In this document: positions 22,866 through 35,600 of the stretch, piece by piece
Position numbering within the stretch: position 1 is the stretch's first letter
Layout of the letters: every line of letters starts with the position of its first letter
Assembly (NCBI RefSeq): GCF_000002995.4
Contig: NW_025062475.1
Location: 992,001-1,056,000 of the forward strand
Direction of reading: 5' to 3'
DNA length: 64,000 nt
Source of the DNA: Brugia malayi
Taxonomy: Eukaryota > Nematoda > Chromadorea > Rhabditida > Onchocercidae
The notes under the pieces: model-generated
Told to the model about the DNA's origin: nothing
Database searches by the model: none
The model's input: the letters and a program-made list of their open reading frames with translations, nothing else
Made by a program: the position numbers and the translations under genes

Positions 22866-25800
22866 CTAACGAAATAATAAAGAACCATATATTGTATCAC
22901 AAAGACGATTCAATGAAAATTTTAAGGAGGATACTACAGTAATCCATTCCAATGAAAAGTTCATTGTTTCACGTTGCAAAAACCTAAGTTGTGATAAAAC
23001 ATCACTTAGATCACCGTTTTTTACTAATAAACTAAAATATGTTGCCATTTCCGATACCACTTCAGCTGTTGGATCTGAAAAAAAAAATACTTATTAAAAG
23101 CATTTGTAAAAGTTTTGTTTTCCTTTTTTCGTAACCGGAATTCATTTTTACACATGATTTTACTTATAAAATATGAAACGAAATGATGCTCATATTTTAA
23201 TAATAAATTTCAAACGATAAAATATGCCCACTTTACTTTATTTGGAATATCCTAATAGAAAATTTTTTTACTTAATAACCAAAATTCACATTTATGCTGC
23301 TGCAATATCCGTAAAAATTCAGCTTTTACATCTTCATCTTCGAAATAATTCCGATAATCCGGATGGATGGTTGTTTTATGATACTGAAAAAAAAAGATTA
23401 ATACATAATTTATCCTCGACGGTAGTCTAACTACAAATAATAACTATTTTAGATTATTTCACCACTCAATAAACTATCATCCTTAATCCAGTTTTATAGC
23501 TGCACTATGAGCAAAATATGATAGCTTTATTTGTAAAAAAAAAAAATCCACCAAACTACTCAGAAATAAAAAATTATTTTAAACTAGGTGGTATAGCTGC
23601 TTGGAATCAGGAAAAGCAGAGTGAAATTAGAAATATATCAACAAACGGTTAAATTAATAAAAAGGAAATTACAGCATTAGCAGTGTTATTTTGTAAATGA
23701 ATAATATATGAAACTACCCGACGATTTCGTCTACTTTCTTTAAGTGACTTCTTTAGTGCCAACTCTAAAGCAATATCTTCTTCATTCTTTATTTTTTTCT
23801 TTCCAATATGTTGCTGTCCTTTGCTTTTCACAGAAAAAAATTGTGTTAGCGTATTTCTGTTTATGGGTTGCTCATCGACCGAAATGTTTGGTATTTCATT
23901 TAAATGTGTTAGTTGAATACCAATCTGTAAATATATTCTTTTTTTTAAAAAAAAAAAGATTAACTTATATGTAATTAACATTTCTGAATGCAAATCTTAA
24001 TAGCACTGAATGCGTTGCTGTTAGCACAAGAAAAATATCTTAGTAACTTAGCAAATTTGCTGTCCTTTATCACGTGTATCAACAAAGATATCAGTAGACG
24101 TTCCCATATATATCAGTACAAAAGAATAATTGAAATAAAAAAAAAAAAAAAAAAAACTTGTAAAAAAAAGGTAAAAAGAAAAAAAAAAAGAATGCTTACT
24201 CCTCTTAAATCGCTTATAATCGGATTTATTGCTTTCATTAGTTTTTTTGCTTCTGCATGTAATACTGCTTTATTTGCAGTAGCACCGTTTACATGAGCTG
24301 TTCTTGTAATTGCATCACATTTCCCGCATCCCAAATATTTCTCTGTTACAAGAGGTGCATCTGATGCTCGAATCTGTGATGAATAATATTTAGAAAGATG
24401 TAACAATAAAACTTCCCAATCATTTAAAAAAAAAAAAAAAAAAAAAAAAAACCTCGAACAATCATTTATTTACCAGTAATCTAAGAGTAATGGTAGATGC
24501 AGTCATTCGGGCTATATGAAGTTTTTTTTCCAATTCTGAGCACATTTTTCCAAGAAATTCCATTACTTCATCTTCCTGAAATATTTCGAAAAAATTTCCC
24601 TCCAAAATACAATTCAATCAGTTCGGTAAAGCTTAAAAACAACAAAAGATGATAGATGAAAAACTTTCGCACTTTTGTAAACCGGATCCCATAATTTATA
24701 TCGCACGAAATAGATTTGCGAACAACTTTTTCCAAAAAATTCCTTTCTTTATCCACTCCTCTACACATATTGTATATCTGAAAGTGTAGAAAATTAAAGA
24801 ATAAAAATAACTAGTCAGAGACAAATATAAATTTGTAACTTTATATTATCTTTTGGTTCATAGTAAAAATTTTTTCAGAATCAATCAGAATTTTAACTGA
24901 GGAATAATTCAATATTTGAACTATTGTAATATTCTATTTCTAAACTTATCAATATTTTGATCTAAGTGTATAACACTTTTAGTTGAAGAGAAATATAATC
25001 GAGTACATTTCATCTACAACATAAGCAAACATAATTATTTGATTTTTCTTTCGAAGCTAACCTGAGTTCCTATTTTTTCACCAAGAACATTTTGCAAACG
25101 ATTAATGGGCACTTTCTGCAAATCCTCACATAAATTCATCTCCCCAAACGCACTGAAAAAATTTCCAATTTCAATTAAATTTGTAAAATTGTTAATTTTG
25201 ATCGAAAATATTATTCAAGTTTTGTTAATAAGATAGATGATCCCTATCACAAAATAATAAATTGCTACTTTTTAAGTTTTGCGCAAATATTGTAGCCAAT
25301 TCCGGGTAAAGATGAAATTTTTTCTTTTTTGATCAATTCGTCAATATCACCCACTTTAATCATAAATTGGCCATTCGGCTTTGCATGCCGAGTTGCTATA
25401 CGAGCTATTAACATTGTATTTCCTAAATGCACTTTTAATACAAATTATATTAATAATTCTTTCAAATGGACTAATTCATCATTAGAATAAGAAAATTTCG
25501 TAAAGATAACAATAATAAAATAATGCAGCTTTCTGTGCAGAAAATAACCTACTAATTACTGCACCTTTTCCAAGAACAATCATTTTTTTTTTTTTTTTTT
25601 TCAACAATTTTTAACTTACCAATACCAACAGAAGCATTACAGCCTGTTTTAGTTAAAATTTCACTTCGTATTACAGATATAATCTCCATTACATTTGCTA
25701 TATGCATCTCCTTACATAAGCTTTCCAAATCAACATACATCTCATCGCAACTTACAGCACGAATACTTAGCGTATACCTAAAATTATCAACTAATGTTAA

Positions 25801-27807
25801 AAAATTAACCTGTAAAAAAAAAATAAACAACACACACGATGAAGATAATATCCCGTTGCTCATAAGCAGCAATGGTGGTAGCATAAGACACTTCAAGTCA
25901 AAATCCATTGTTATATATATAGCATACTAAGCCAGCTTCCTTAATTAATAATACTTAAATCTTCAATGGCTCATAATTTAATAACCAAAAATATGTGTCG
26001 TTTTTTTCAAGTACTGAATATGTCTAAATAAATATTAATAGATAAGCATATTCAGTAACCAACCCTGATAAAACTGCATAAATTTCCTTCGAAATGTGTC
26101 GATAATCGTCGAATTGATAAGGAAGACAAATGAGATCTGGACATACTTTCCGAGCTTCCTTAATAAAACAACCATTACGAACACCTCGTGTTCGAGCTTC
26201 ATAACTGCATGATGCAATTTCAGACATACCAGCACCCTCTGTACCCTAAAAGTATAAAACAATCAATAATGTAAAAAAAAAAAGAAACAAAGAAAAAATA
26301 CTAATAAAATAATATGCCTTATCAGGCAGTAAATCAAATCAAAGCAAAATATATTTTCTTAAATTTTTTTTTTATTTTCTAAATAAATACCAAACAGTTG
26401 CATCACTAAAACAAATGTGTGAATGATCAAAACAATCTCAAACTACTGATTTTATCAAATATATGTGAAGATTACTCTTGAATGAGTAATTGCCACTGGT
26501 TTCCCAATTAATTCTGGATGAGTTCTTAATGCTACCGATACAAAGAAACAATCCAGATCGATATGACAAATGGTTTCTTTTGGAGAACTAAAAAATTGAA
26601 ATAATTTCTCTTATAGGAACACATGTAACATGTAACGGCATAAAAAATTTGCTGCCTTACATATCTACAAACAGAAATTATTCAATGATACAGTTTACAG
26701 CCATTTTTTGCAAACATTGCATAAAATCTTACTAACGTGTTTACAGTGTAGATACAGGAACAAATGCTGTAGGCGTAAGAATTAGCTTTTATGTAGTAAA
26801 ATGCAAACAAATCAGGCTGCTTACTTAGCAAAGTTCTCATCAACCAAATGCTGTAGGCGTATCCGTGAAGGAAAATTATTAGTTTGATTTTCTCTTAGCT
26901 CGTTTACATAATGCTTCATTTCCTGCGCCAAAGTTGAAATTAAATGCAGACGAGATCTACAATTGATCATTATTATAATCAATATGAAATTATGAGCGAG
27001 AAAAAAGTATGTTTTTTTTTTTTTTTTTCATATGTTCTTTTCTGGAAAGAAACTTAAGTCCCAAATTGACATGAAAAGAATAAATGGCAAAATGCGTAGC
27101 TACAAGTTTCGGTAGTTAAAAAACGAAAAAATCATCAACTTTTTAAAATTATTTGTACTGCCTATAAAAGCTTGTTCCATTATTTTTTTTACTACAGATT
27201 TCAAGAATTAAGTATTATTTCTAAGTCAATGATCAAGAATAAGGGAGCTTTACCTTTCATAAAAGTTATTCACAAAATTTGGATCATTCGCAGCACATTG
27301 TGCTACTTTTGAGGTGCCAAAATTTCCAACTGCAAGACGTTTTGCTACGGCTGTTTGCAGTGCGCCATCTTTATACAATAAATAATCGTCTTCACGTAAT
27401 CGAATTCCCGCATTCACACTGCAAATACGAAAATTTTTTCACTGAATAATCTGGAAATTAAGTCGTATACAGAAAATGATTGCTTAACAACAAAATATTT
27501 GCTACAATGAATTGACAAAATAAGTTTTGATATTAAATAAATTAAAAAAGAATTGATAGAAATAAGTAGCGAATATTTTATCAAGTAACCTATCAGTAAG
27601 CCATCTTGGATGAATGATTTTTTCTCCCTTTCGAAGTTTCTTCACTTTATCAGTGGCTAAATGAGTGGCGATTGTATAGGTTGTAGTGCCATATTTGTAG
27701 TAAATATGAAATTCTCCACCATGCAAATGTATTAACTTTCGTAATTCTGCTGCTGGTGGATCTAAATTTTTGCACACATTACGTTTTGGAAATTCATCTG
27801 TATATAC

Positions 27808-27848
<41 letters not shown>

Positions 27849-28740
27849 TTTTAATAAGAGGAACAATGTCATCTGTGAATATTATAAGTACGTACGGAAT
27901 TCAAAAAATTATCCGTTTTTTTCCTATAAAAATACTAGTTGCGTTTATTGCTTTCAGTCTATTTACTGTCAACCTATATAAACACCAACAAATTGCTTTG
28001 GATTTTTTTTGTATTAGCACGTCTACGGAAAGTGCACACGTCCGTATTTTTAATTCATCCGTAAGAAACTACTCTCGTGATTTCCATTCGTCATCATAGT
28101 TTTCAACAAACAATGTTGCCTCTCATTTCTCTAGGAAAGAATAAAAAGAATCACCTGTATAACCATTAACGAAAATTGAGATGCCTTTAAAAATACAGGA
28201 AATATTCTCGTGCTTATCCAATACATTTACCTGATACTGAAGTTTAGCTTTTTTCGTTTTCATGTAATTCTGCTGAAAATTGAACAAAATTATCTTATAG
28301 AACGAAGTTAGTAATAACGAAGCAAAACAATGGTAAACGAATGAAATTGTATTGATAGTGCCATTACAAACAGTTACAACTATTTAAAAATATTCAGACA
28401 ACTTTCTAGTTCAATTTACAAAATTCCAAATTTTTGTAAAGTCACTACATATGAAGTATAACTTGCCAAATATTACATTTTGAATAACGGTTTATAGAGA
28501 TAACGGTTTGATTACTTACTTTGATCCAAAAACTTTAGGAAAAAAAAAATTTCAAAGTAACGAGTGAATGCCTTAATGTCCTATTTTGCAGAGACACAAT
28601 TCAAAGATTATACCAATCAAAACTCGAATATACATGTTTCATGAAAAAAGAGCATATTAATTTCTTAAATTTTAACTTACCCATTGTTCAGCACGGCTTT
28701 CATCTCCTTCAGTACAATTTTCCTCACCATTACAATACAT
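22866..28740 (-). CDS. rev-1: REV1 translesion DNA polymerase (Y family, dCMP transferase)
   Basis: REV1 inserts dCMP opposite damaged bases and scaffolds other translesion polymerases. Sixteen exons on the minus strand: 28740-28681, 28272-28155, 27797-27590, 27418-27254, 26956-26825, 26587-26476, 26245-26064, 25777-25620, 25422-25269, 25152-25062, 24777-24673, 24575-24474, 24373-24200, 23924-23718, 23383-23290 and 23074-22866; total 756 aa. Order: BRCT domain (about 45-125; GISIFVNGYT, ELRKLIHLHGGEFHIYY, KIIHPRWL), REV1-specific linker (YLLYKDGALQTAVAKRLAVGNFGTSKVAQC), and the Y-polymerase core. The core has HIDLDCFFVS (Asp238, Asp240), SYEARTRGVRNG, SCDEMYVD (Asp337, Glu338), ASVGIGxNTMLARIATR-type palm/fingers and INYGIRFT. 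A PIP-like RNTLTQFF (610-617) and UIM-like helix (635-651) come next, then the C-terminal partner-binding domain (about 671-756). It is much shorter than human REV1 (about 1250 aa). The donor of the penultimate exon was chosen by alignment length; an alternative GTAAAA site lies 12 bp on. Confidence 0.95.
27801..27846. repeat. (TA)n tract in REV1 intron
   Basis: A TA dinucleotide run, with one TATACATATATA interruption. It lies directly next to the acceptor of the BRCT-encoding exon (exon end at 27797). Confidence 0.85.
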
Positions 28741-31200
28741 TCGAAATTATACCTTTAAAAGAAAAATAAAGTGAAATAACGCACAACTGAAACTAACAAC
28801 TTAACAACTATTACGCAGAATTTCTTTTAGCATTGCGAATTTGTCAAATGACATGTTTTTTCCCTTTTTTTTTTGCGTTTTTCACTTTTTGCATATTCCT
28901 ATAAGTTGAAACTTTTATAATTATCTCATGTCCAGAAGGTCAATTTATCACATTTATTATTTATAAAGTGTCACCAAGCACTTTTCGTTTTTTTTTTCAT
29001 AGCACCGTCACTCTTAATCTCTTGTTTTTACAGACTAAATCTTCCAACTGTTGTGTCAGTTTTGTAATTAACATTTGTTTTTCGAAATTTGATAAAGCAA
29101 AGTAGTTTGAAGTAAAAATAAGTAAGTAAAAATAAGTAAAAGTAGAAGTAAATAAAAAGTAAAAGTAAGCAAAGTGATTTTAAAGTTTACGAGGCAAAAA
29201 AACGAAATTCAAAAAAGTGCCAACAATAACCGAACAATGTCATTTGCGCAATATGACGTTCATTTGACGTACGAGCCGCTATGTGGTTGTCGTAACTTAC
29301 GTGGGGAAACTTTATTACAAGCACATTTCTTGATATCGGAAGTGATTAAGTCATCCATTGAAGAAGAAATAAATTGTTGAGAAAAAAGAAAAAATTATTT
29401 GATTCTGTTTAAATTAAAAATGAAACAAACAATTTTAGTTTACATTGTAACAATGACTTATTTGTAAATTGCTTTACGCTGAAATATAATTTTATCACTT
29501 CGACTGTAAATTTTAAATTTTAATTCGATTTAATGGAAGCAAATAGTAGAAATATAATCAAATAAGAGTTTATAGAAGAATTTTTCTATACAGAGAATTT
29601 TGTATGTTTGGATGATATTTTTTAATTAGTGAAATTTATTAAATTAAACTAGTTACTTTGATGTAAGTAAGAGAGAGGGAAAGGGAGAGGAAGAAAGAGA
29701 GAGAAAGAGAAAGGGAAAGGGAGAATTTATGAAGTTTTAAATTTCATTTATTCAATAATAATTATAACTGATTCATACAATTGAGAAAAAGGAGCAATTA
29801 TTGATTAACATATAATGCAATAATAAGAAGTTTAATATATTTATTAATGTTTCAGTTATTATTTTATAATGCAATGTTTCTTGTAAAGATAAATGGAGAT
29901 GATAGTACTATTTTTTTTTTTTTTTTTTGTTAGTTTAATTTAACTTAGTTGAATTTAATTGATTACGATTATTAGTTAAGTTGAGGATTCAATTATATCG
30001 TCGTATTTTTATTTAGTAAAATTTATTAATTATGAATCAATTTTTTAATCCTTTTAATTATGTTAATTTCACATATATTAAAATCATTTATTTTTGCAGT
30101 AAAAATTGTGTTTCTTCAAAAGCCATCAAATAATTGCTTTTCAGTTGGTAATGGAAAAAATTAGATGAACGATGAGTTCAAGTAAAAGTTATGTCAGGTA
30201 ACTTCATAAGAATTTTCACATTTCACAATTTCAGTATCATTTATATATTTAAAAATGACGTGAAGAGCCTAGGCTACAAGAAGAAATAATTAATAGACTA
30301 ATAGAAATGTACTAAAAGTAAGTTATATGAACAAGAAATGTTGATTTAATACAGATTTTTGGTATAAGTTTAATAGATTAAGCTAATCATTCTGCAGGAA
30401 ATTAAATTGCACGGGATCTAAGCTGGAAAATTTAAATTTGGATAGATTAAGTATTGTAGAGGATGATAATTTTTTCTAATAAATCAATTTCTAATGAACA
30501 TAAATTTTTATGCAATGAAAATAAAATATATCCTTACTCAAATGTGTTTTTTGCTTTTTTATTTTTTGAAGTCAAAATTACTGTAAAATCTAGGAATGTT
30601 ATTGATTAAATAATGTGAAACTTTTTTTTTTACTTTACAATTTGAACATTCTAAGAAAAGTTCTTTTTTTTGAAAAAATAGTTGAAGTTGTACATGATAT
30701 TTTATTTTAGATAAATTATTTCAGTGAATATTTGTTCTAATGTTGCAAGTAAAAATTATTATTAGCTTTAATCATTGATAAGATAATATTTGACGAAATT
30801 GTCTGTATAACTCTAAATTAAATAATCTCAACTTGTCTGATTGAAAAAAAAGACTTCAATGAAATTAACTCATTTCATTTCTTATCATTTCAACAGTAAA
30901 TACTTTGAATTTTATGATGACATTTTAATAAACATTAAAATCTATTATGTACATTTATGTTCCATAAATATTACATATGTAACGACTGATTATCATTTTG
31001 CATAAAAATCTGAGTTTATAAAGAGCAAAAAAAAAAAAAAAAAAAAAGAAAGTAAAAATAAAAGTTTGATTAGACTGAAGAATTAATTTATATTTATCAA
31101 GCTAAACAGTTAGTTTGTTATTATCTTACAATTGTGTCTTATAGAAAAGACACTTAAAACACCGTTTGTTATAATATTTATCATTTGCTAACATCTATCA
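28741..31200. other. Intergenic region upstream of REV1
   Basis: REV1 promoter side. Contains repeated AAGTAAAAATAAGTA words at 29110-29170, a purine (GA/AAGGGA) tract at about 29668-29725, and A- or T-runs at 29910-29928 and 31026-31047. Apart from the 47-codon ORF at 29237 nothing coding is recognised. Confidence 0.55.
29237..29380 (+). CDS. Possible small ORF, 47 codons, unrecognised
   Basis: Reads MSFAQYDVHLTYEPLCGCRN through to SSIEEEINC and TGA at 29378. It lies about 500 bp from the divergent REV1 start. Amino-acid use is more protein-like than the AT-rich flanks, and an upstream in-frame ATG (29174) would add 21 residues. No family was recognised, no splice partner found, and chance is a serious alternative. 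Confidence 0.2.
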   Translation: MSFAQYDVHLTYEPLCGCRNLRGETLLQAHFLISEVIKSSIEEEINC

Positions 31201-31224
31201 TATCAGTCCTTATCATCTTCTGCG

Positions 31225-31575
31225 GTGGTTCAGAGATTATCCTTTTTTCCCGGATATTTGGACATTCATAAAAATTTCCTGTCTGAACAAATAATTTCAA
31301 AAACTTTATTCTTCAGCAAGTATATGTTTATCAAGATTTTTGCAATAAGTTTATTTGTCTATAGAAAAAATCAGAGGTCGGAGGTCAAGAGGTTAGAGAA
31401 CAGGCTTATTACTCTAGAACGAAGAACTGAACTTATGCTCGTGCAGGAAAGAAAAGATCAAGATGAATATCTGACTGTCGAGTTGGTAAATAGTTTCATT
31501 TTAATTAGTCGTGAAGGACTTTTCTTTTCTTGGACTTCGCCGGGGTGGATTAAGTCATACCAATTATTTCTTTAA
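31225..31575 (+). CDS. Unrecognised ORF or exon encoding a charged, probably coiled-coil segment
   Basis: The open frame runs 116 codons. Its middle (about 31370-31493) looks like an exon: TATAG acceptor, then a charged heptad-like stretch containing SEVKRLENRLITLERRTEL and MLVQERKDQDEYLTVEL, then a GTAAAT donor. The flanking parts of the ORF (a hydrophobic start and the SFILISREGLFFSWTSPG tail) look like intron or chance. No flanking exons were found, so either this is a short single-exon gene, one exon of a gene with distant exons, or a decayed fragment. Function unknown. Confidence 0.3.
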   Translation: MVQRLSFFPGYLDIHKNFLSEQIISKTLFFSKYMFIKIFAISLFVYRKNQRSEVKRLENRLITLERRTELMLVQERKDQDEYLTVELVNSFILISREGLFFSWTSPGWIKSYQLFL

Positions 31576-31576
31576 G

Positions 31577-31850
31577 TGACGTAATAACGTAAACACATCC
31601 TACGTTGCGTGAACACAATAAGAATTTGTGCTACAACGATGTGTTGTAGTCACGTAAGTTTAAGTTTGAATACGGTAGCGAACGATTCTGTGACTGTTAA
31701 GGAGGCGAGATGAAGAGTTGAAGCAGGAAGAGTAGTTCAAGAGTTCCTGCTGCTCTGAGTTAGGGTAGGTGAAGGACGGGGAGGGAGGTCAAAGGTGAGA
31801 GTATACTTTGGCTTATTGTAAGGATTATGTTGAATTGAAGTGGAGAGCTA
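31577..31850. promoter_or_regulatory. TGACGTAA-type sites and a GC-richer block upstream of skr-1
   Basis: TGACGTAATAACGTAA at 31577-31592 (two ACGTAA cores) is followed by CACGTAAG near 31652 and a GC-richer stretch to about 31810. It is one of the few places in this 4-kb gap that is not AT-rich. It could be a promoter element or an untranslated exon of skr-1 or an unseen gene. Confidence 0.25.
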
Positions 31851-32778
31851 TTAGAAATGAAATTTATGCGATAAATGAAGAACACAAAATGAATTACCAA
31901 TTTTGTCGCATGGATTACATTTCTCGTTACACTAATTGGAATTGTTATTTGAAGACATATTGTATATAAAGTATGTATTGTTATTCAATCATTATGTAGT
32001 TGTGAGCTTTGTGGAGATAAATTTCACTGCTTAATATTATTTTATTTGAATAGGGTTTTGAGTTCTTGATTACCATTTAATATGTTTCTTTTGGGTAGGT
32101 TTTCGGATTCTGAATATTTTGATGGTTCTGGGCTGTAAGAAATTTCTATAGATGTTTGTAAATGTAAAAGTAAATGTGAAGGAAAAAATAGTTTGATTGT
32201 GAAAATTGTAAATATCTATTTGAGCATGTCTGTATGAAGGTTTTGAGTTTCTAATGTTGCTGCATTGTCCAGTGATTCACTGCAATATGTTTCATACTGA
32301 CATTGTTCAATTTTTTACACTCAGAAGAGTTTTAGATCATTTTGCCTAGTTCGAGCACTTTCAAAACACTTCCCTTGGTTCAAGCTTGATCTGATCAAAA
32401 GAGTAAAATCTTGATCAATTAATCGAAGGAACAACTTCATCTTTTGTTCTGCACTTCTTCCCTATCACGACTTTTTTTTATTTATTTATTTGTTTTTTTT
32501 CGGAACATAATGACTGTGACTTTGTATGATTGGCTCGAATTTTTCTAGAACAGTTGATATTTTCAAGAAAATGTAATTGATTTAATTGCAAACAGTAAAG
32601 CAGGTCTAAAATAGTTTTTGTCATTCCTAATGTTTTTTTTTTCGGTGGAGAAGAATGCTCGTCGTTGGACATTCTTTTATAGTTCGGCAAAAATATTGAA
32701 GTTTTTAAAGCTTCGCGAAGAAAATGAATTTCCAGGCGTTATCACCAAGTTCGCAATATCATTGTTTTATTGGTCAAA
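31851..32778. other. Upstream region of skr-1
   Basis: AT-rich sequence with no coding signal on the plus strand. A 70-codon minus-strand ORF at 32478-32690 starts MPNYKRMSNDEHSSPPKKK, but has no recognisable family and no good donor, so it is not called as a gene. Confidence 0.5.
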
Positions 32779-34486
32779 ATGAGTGAACAGAAACCCGCAC
32801 AACAGAAAATTTCACTAATATCATCTGATAATGAGACATTCGAAGTGGATCGGAATGTGATCCGATTGTCAACCACGATCAATACGATGCTTCAAGGTGA
32901 AGTGACAATAAATGGCGATGAATTAGTCAAACCACACACGCTAGTCGAATGCTAAAATTAGAGATATATAACAGACGGTCTCCATCTCAGTTTTTCCGCA
33001 AAATCATTTTCATTCTATGAATTTTAGAGCTTATATAATAGATTTTTGACGTGCATATATTACACCTAGTTTTTATTTCGATACATCTCACATTGCAATT
33101 CTTGACATGCATATTTAATTATAGATTTGGGAATGGATAATCAAGATGGCGGAGATATTGATATGGTTGAGGGTATTCCGTTACAAAGCGTGAACTCAGC
33201 TATTCTGAAAAAGGTTGAGAAGAAGAAAAGCATTTTCAAAATTATTAATATCATATTTAGAAAAATGTATTTGGAAATATTTGTAATATATGAAAGACAC
33301 ATAAACATGTTCGTAGGTTAACGAACATATTTATGCGTAAAAATCGATCCGAATTTGTCACAAATTGCAAGTTGAGGAGACTTGATGACAGTTTTTGTGA
33401 AATTTCTCCTCGCCCTTATAAGCCGGCCGAAATTACATGCTTTAAAAAATGTGATTATCAGTTCCTTATATATAGCCGGAATTTGCGACGTGTCTGGTGT
33501 TCATCTGCTCACATCTCAGAGTTTAAAAGAAGTTTAGTTGGTCCTAAATTTTCTTATTTATCTGTTTATTTATTTATTCATTTGTACGATGACATTATCA
33601 TAGGTTATTCACTGGTGTGAATACCATAAAGATGATCCGATTCCCCCAGAAGATAATGATAACAAGGAGAAGCGCACTGACGACATTTCATCGTGGGATG
33701 TTGAATTTCTTAAAGTTGATCAGGGCACATTGTTCGAACTCATTCTGGCAAGTTTTTAGTTCCTTTCATCGGATTGATTGTTGAGTTATGTGCTTAAGCA
33801 AATAAGGAAAAATAAATATCTTTATAGAAAATATATAAATTTATTTCAGGCAGCAAATTATTTGGACATAAAGGGGCTGCTCGATGTAACATGCAAGACG
33901 GTAGCCAATATGATTAAAGGCAAGTCACCGGAGGAGATTCGAAGGACTTTTAACATTAAAAACGACTTCACTCCAGAAGAAGAAGAACAGGTTGAGAGAT
34001 TTTAAGTTATCTTTCTAATATTTGAAAAAATTGATTTCTTTTCGCACAGTATTATCAGTTTTTTTTATTTGTCGTTTTACTATAAAAAGCATGATGCGTA
34101 TTTCATTTTGAGGACCAGTCTTGTGTTCATATTATTCTTCTCCACTTTTCCAAGGCTTTAAATTTATTGAGAGTTTTTTATTTCACTCAAACTATCGTCA
34201 TAAAGAATTTCTAAATCGCACATTATGTCGATAGTTTAGTCAGTTCTTAATGTATCCGATCTTCGAGATCTTCAGTAGCAGATTCGACGTGATATGTTTA
34301 TCTCATTCCCTTCGACTTGCTGATTCATTCTTTTAATAAAATTCTGAGGTTTAAAAAAAAGAGAAAGCAATTTTTTGAAGTTTTTTTTCAGTATACTTTA
34401 AATGATTAATTTGTTCTGACACATTCACAAATTTAATAGATTATATTTTGCAGATTCGAAAGGAAAATGCATGGTGCGAAGATTAA
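32779..34486 (+). CDS. skr-1: SKP1 / SKR-1, SCF ubiquitin-ligase adaptor
   Basis: SKP1 links the cullin CUL1 to F-box proteins in SCF ubiquitin ligases. Five exons: 32779-32896, 33125-33213, 33604-33747, 33850-33990 and 34454-34486, total 174 aa, close to the 163 aa of human SKP1. The N-terminal BTB/POZ-like part starts [18 protein letters not shown]. The loop [16 protein letters not shown] is the variable acidic segment. [30 protein letters not shown] and [20 protein letters not shown] are the conserved cullin- and F-box-binding regions. The protein ends KENAWCED, matching the family's ENQWCEEK end. The third intron starts GCAAGT rather than GT and ends TTTCAG: a GC-AG intron. ATG 32779 is chosen; a TTG three codons upstream is not needed. 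Nematodes usually have several SKP1 paralogues; this most resembles the conserved SKP1 itself. Confidence 0.97.
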
Positions 34487-34868
34487 ACTCATTTGATTCT
34501 AGCGGTCACCAAAAATGATGCTGAATAATGGAACGCTAATTTTCAGTTTCATGACTGTAAAAATGCAGTTCTATCTTATTTTTTGTTTTAACCATTGGCT
34601 GTGAAATATAACAGTCATATTTCACTCTAGTTTTTTGATTTCTTTTCAAATCAATACTTGAGTTGTATCATGCTCTTCATTTTCTTTTAATTTCTCTCTC
34701 TCTCTCTCTCTCTGTCTCTCAAATCCCCAGAAAAAAAAAAAAAAAAAAACTGATTTGAACTTTGAATGAACATTGTGACACGTGTGCTATATATGGTTTA
34801 TTTCTTTCATGTATTCAATGAAACTATCGCAGTCTAAGTTTGAGGTGGCATGTATATTGTGATTATCT

Positions 34869-34902
<34 letters not shown>

Positions 34903-35600
34903 AAAAAAAAATTCCCCAAATTATAGTATTGAATGCGCACAAAATACTATGCATAACTGTTGTATTCGGTAGAAAAGCTTTGCGTTGAGAGAGTAAATAA
35001 ATGTATTTCAAAACCAACAATTGCACCGGTAAGCATTGTGTTAAATTCAACTTAGATAAGGTGAAGGACTGATTGGATGTCATTTGCAATATCGGTGTTT
35101 ATCAGCAGATGACAGTGTTTTAGTATGTAGTAGAAGAAGGGATACACGTTTTATCTTGTAGTTTTATGGATTATTTCACTGCAATTTATGAATTTCACAC
35201 ATAGGTCTTATTTTAATAAAATAGAAATGATGCATTTATCTATGCTAACAATTTGGAGAAATGATTTTGCGGTGTTTTAGATTAAGCGAGAAGAGAAATT
35301 AGTAATTGATATATTATAGAAATTATAGGAATTTTTGCACATATATAGCATTGTAGGTGATAAAAATAGATTGCACTTAAAATTTTCAGAATTAAATGAT
35401 TGTAAGAGCTCAACAAATTGATTTTCTCATATTATGGGAGAAGAGATTAATGTAGATTACTAAATACAAGAAAAGTTTCATCAATTTTTCGTTTGTTAAA
35501 AATTTTATTGAAATTGAATTATGAGCTTTAATTTCATATTACTAAAAATTTTTTAAAAGTCTTAGTATTTATATTGCTAAAAGAGAGAAAAAAAAAAAGT
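34487..35600. other. Intergenic region between convergent skr-1 and the E1-alpha gene
   Basis: Two 3' UTRs, a CT run (about 34692-34720), an A-run at 34731-34749 and a very long A-run at 34871-34909 broken by one G. No gene recognised. Confidence 0.6.

Noticed and set aside
28231..28272. A separate short REV1 exon ending at 28231 with a GTAAAT donor
   Set aside because: Reading through to 28155 stays open, keeps frame and matches the length of the family's linker before the BRCT domain; splicing here would need a 24-nt intron.
32478..32690. Minus-strand ORF MPNYKRMSNDEHSSPPKKK... as a divergent partner of skr-1
   Set aside because: Composition drifts to Asn/Lys/Leu typical of AT-rich noise, with no donor site or continuation exon.
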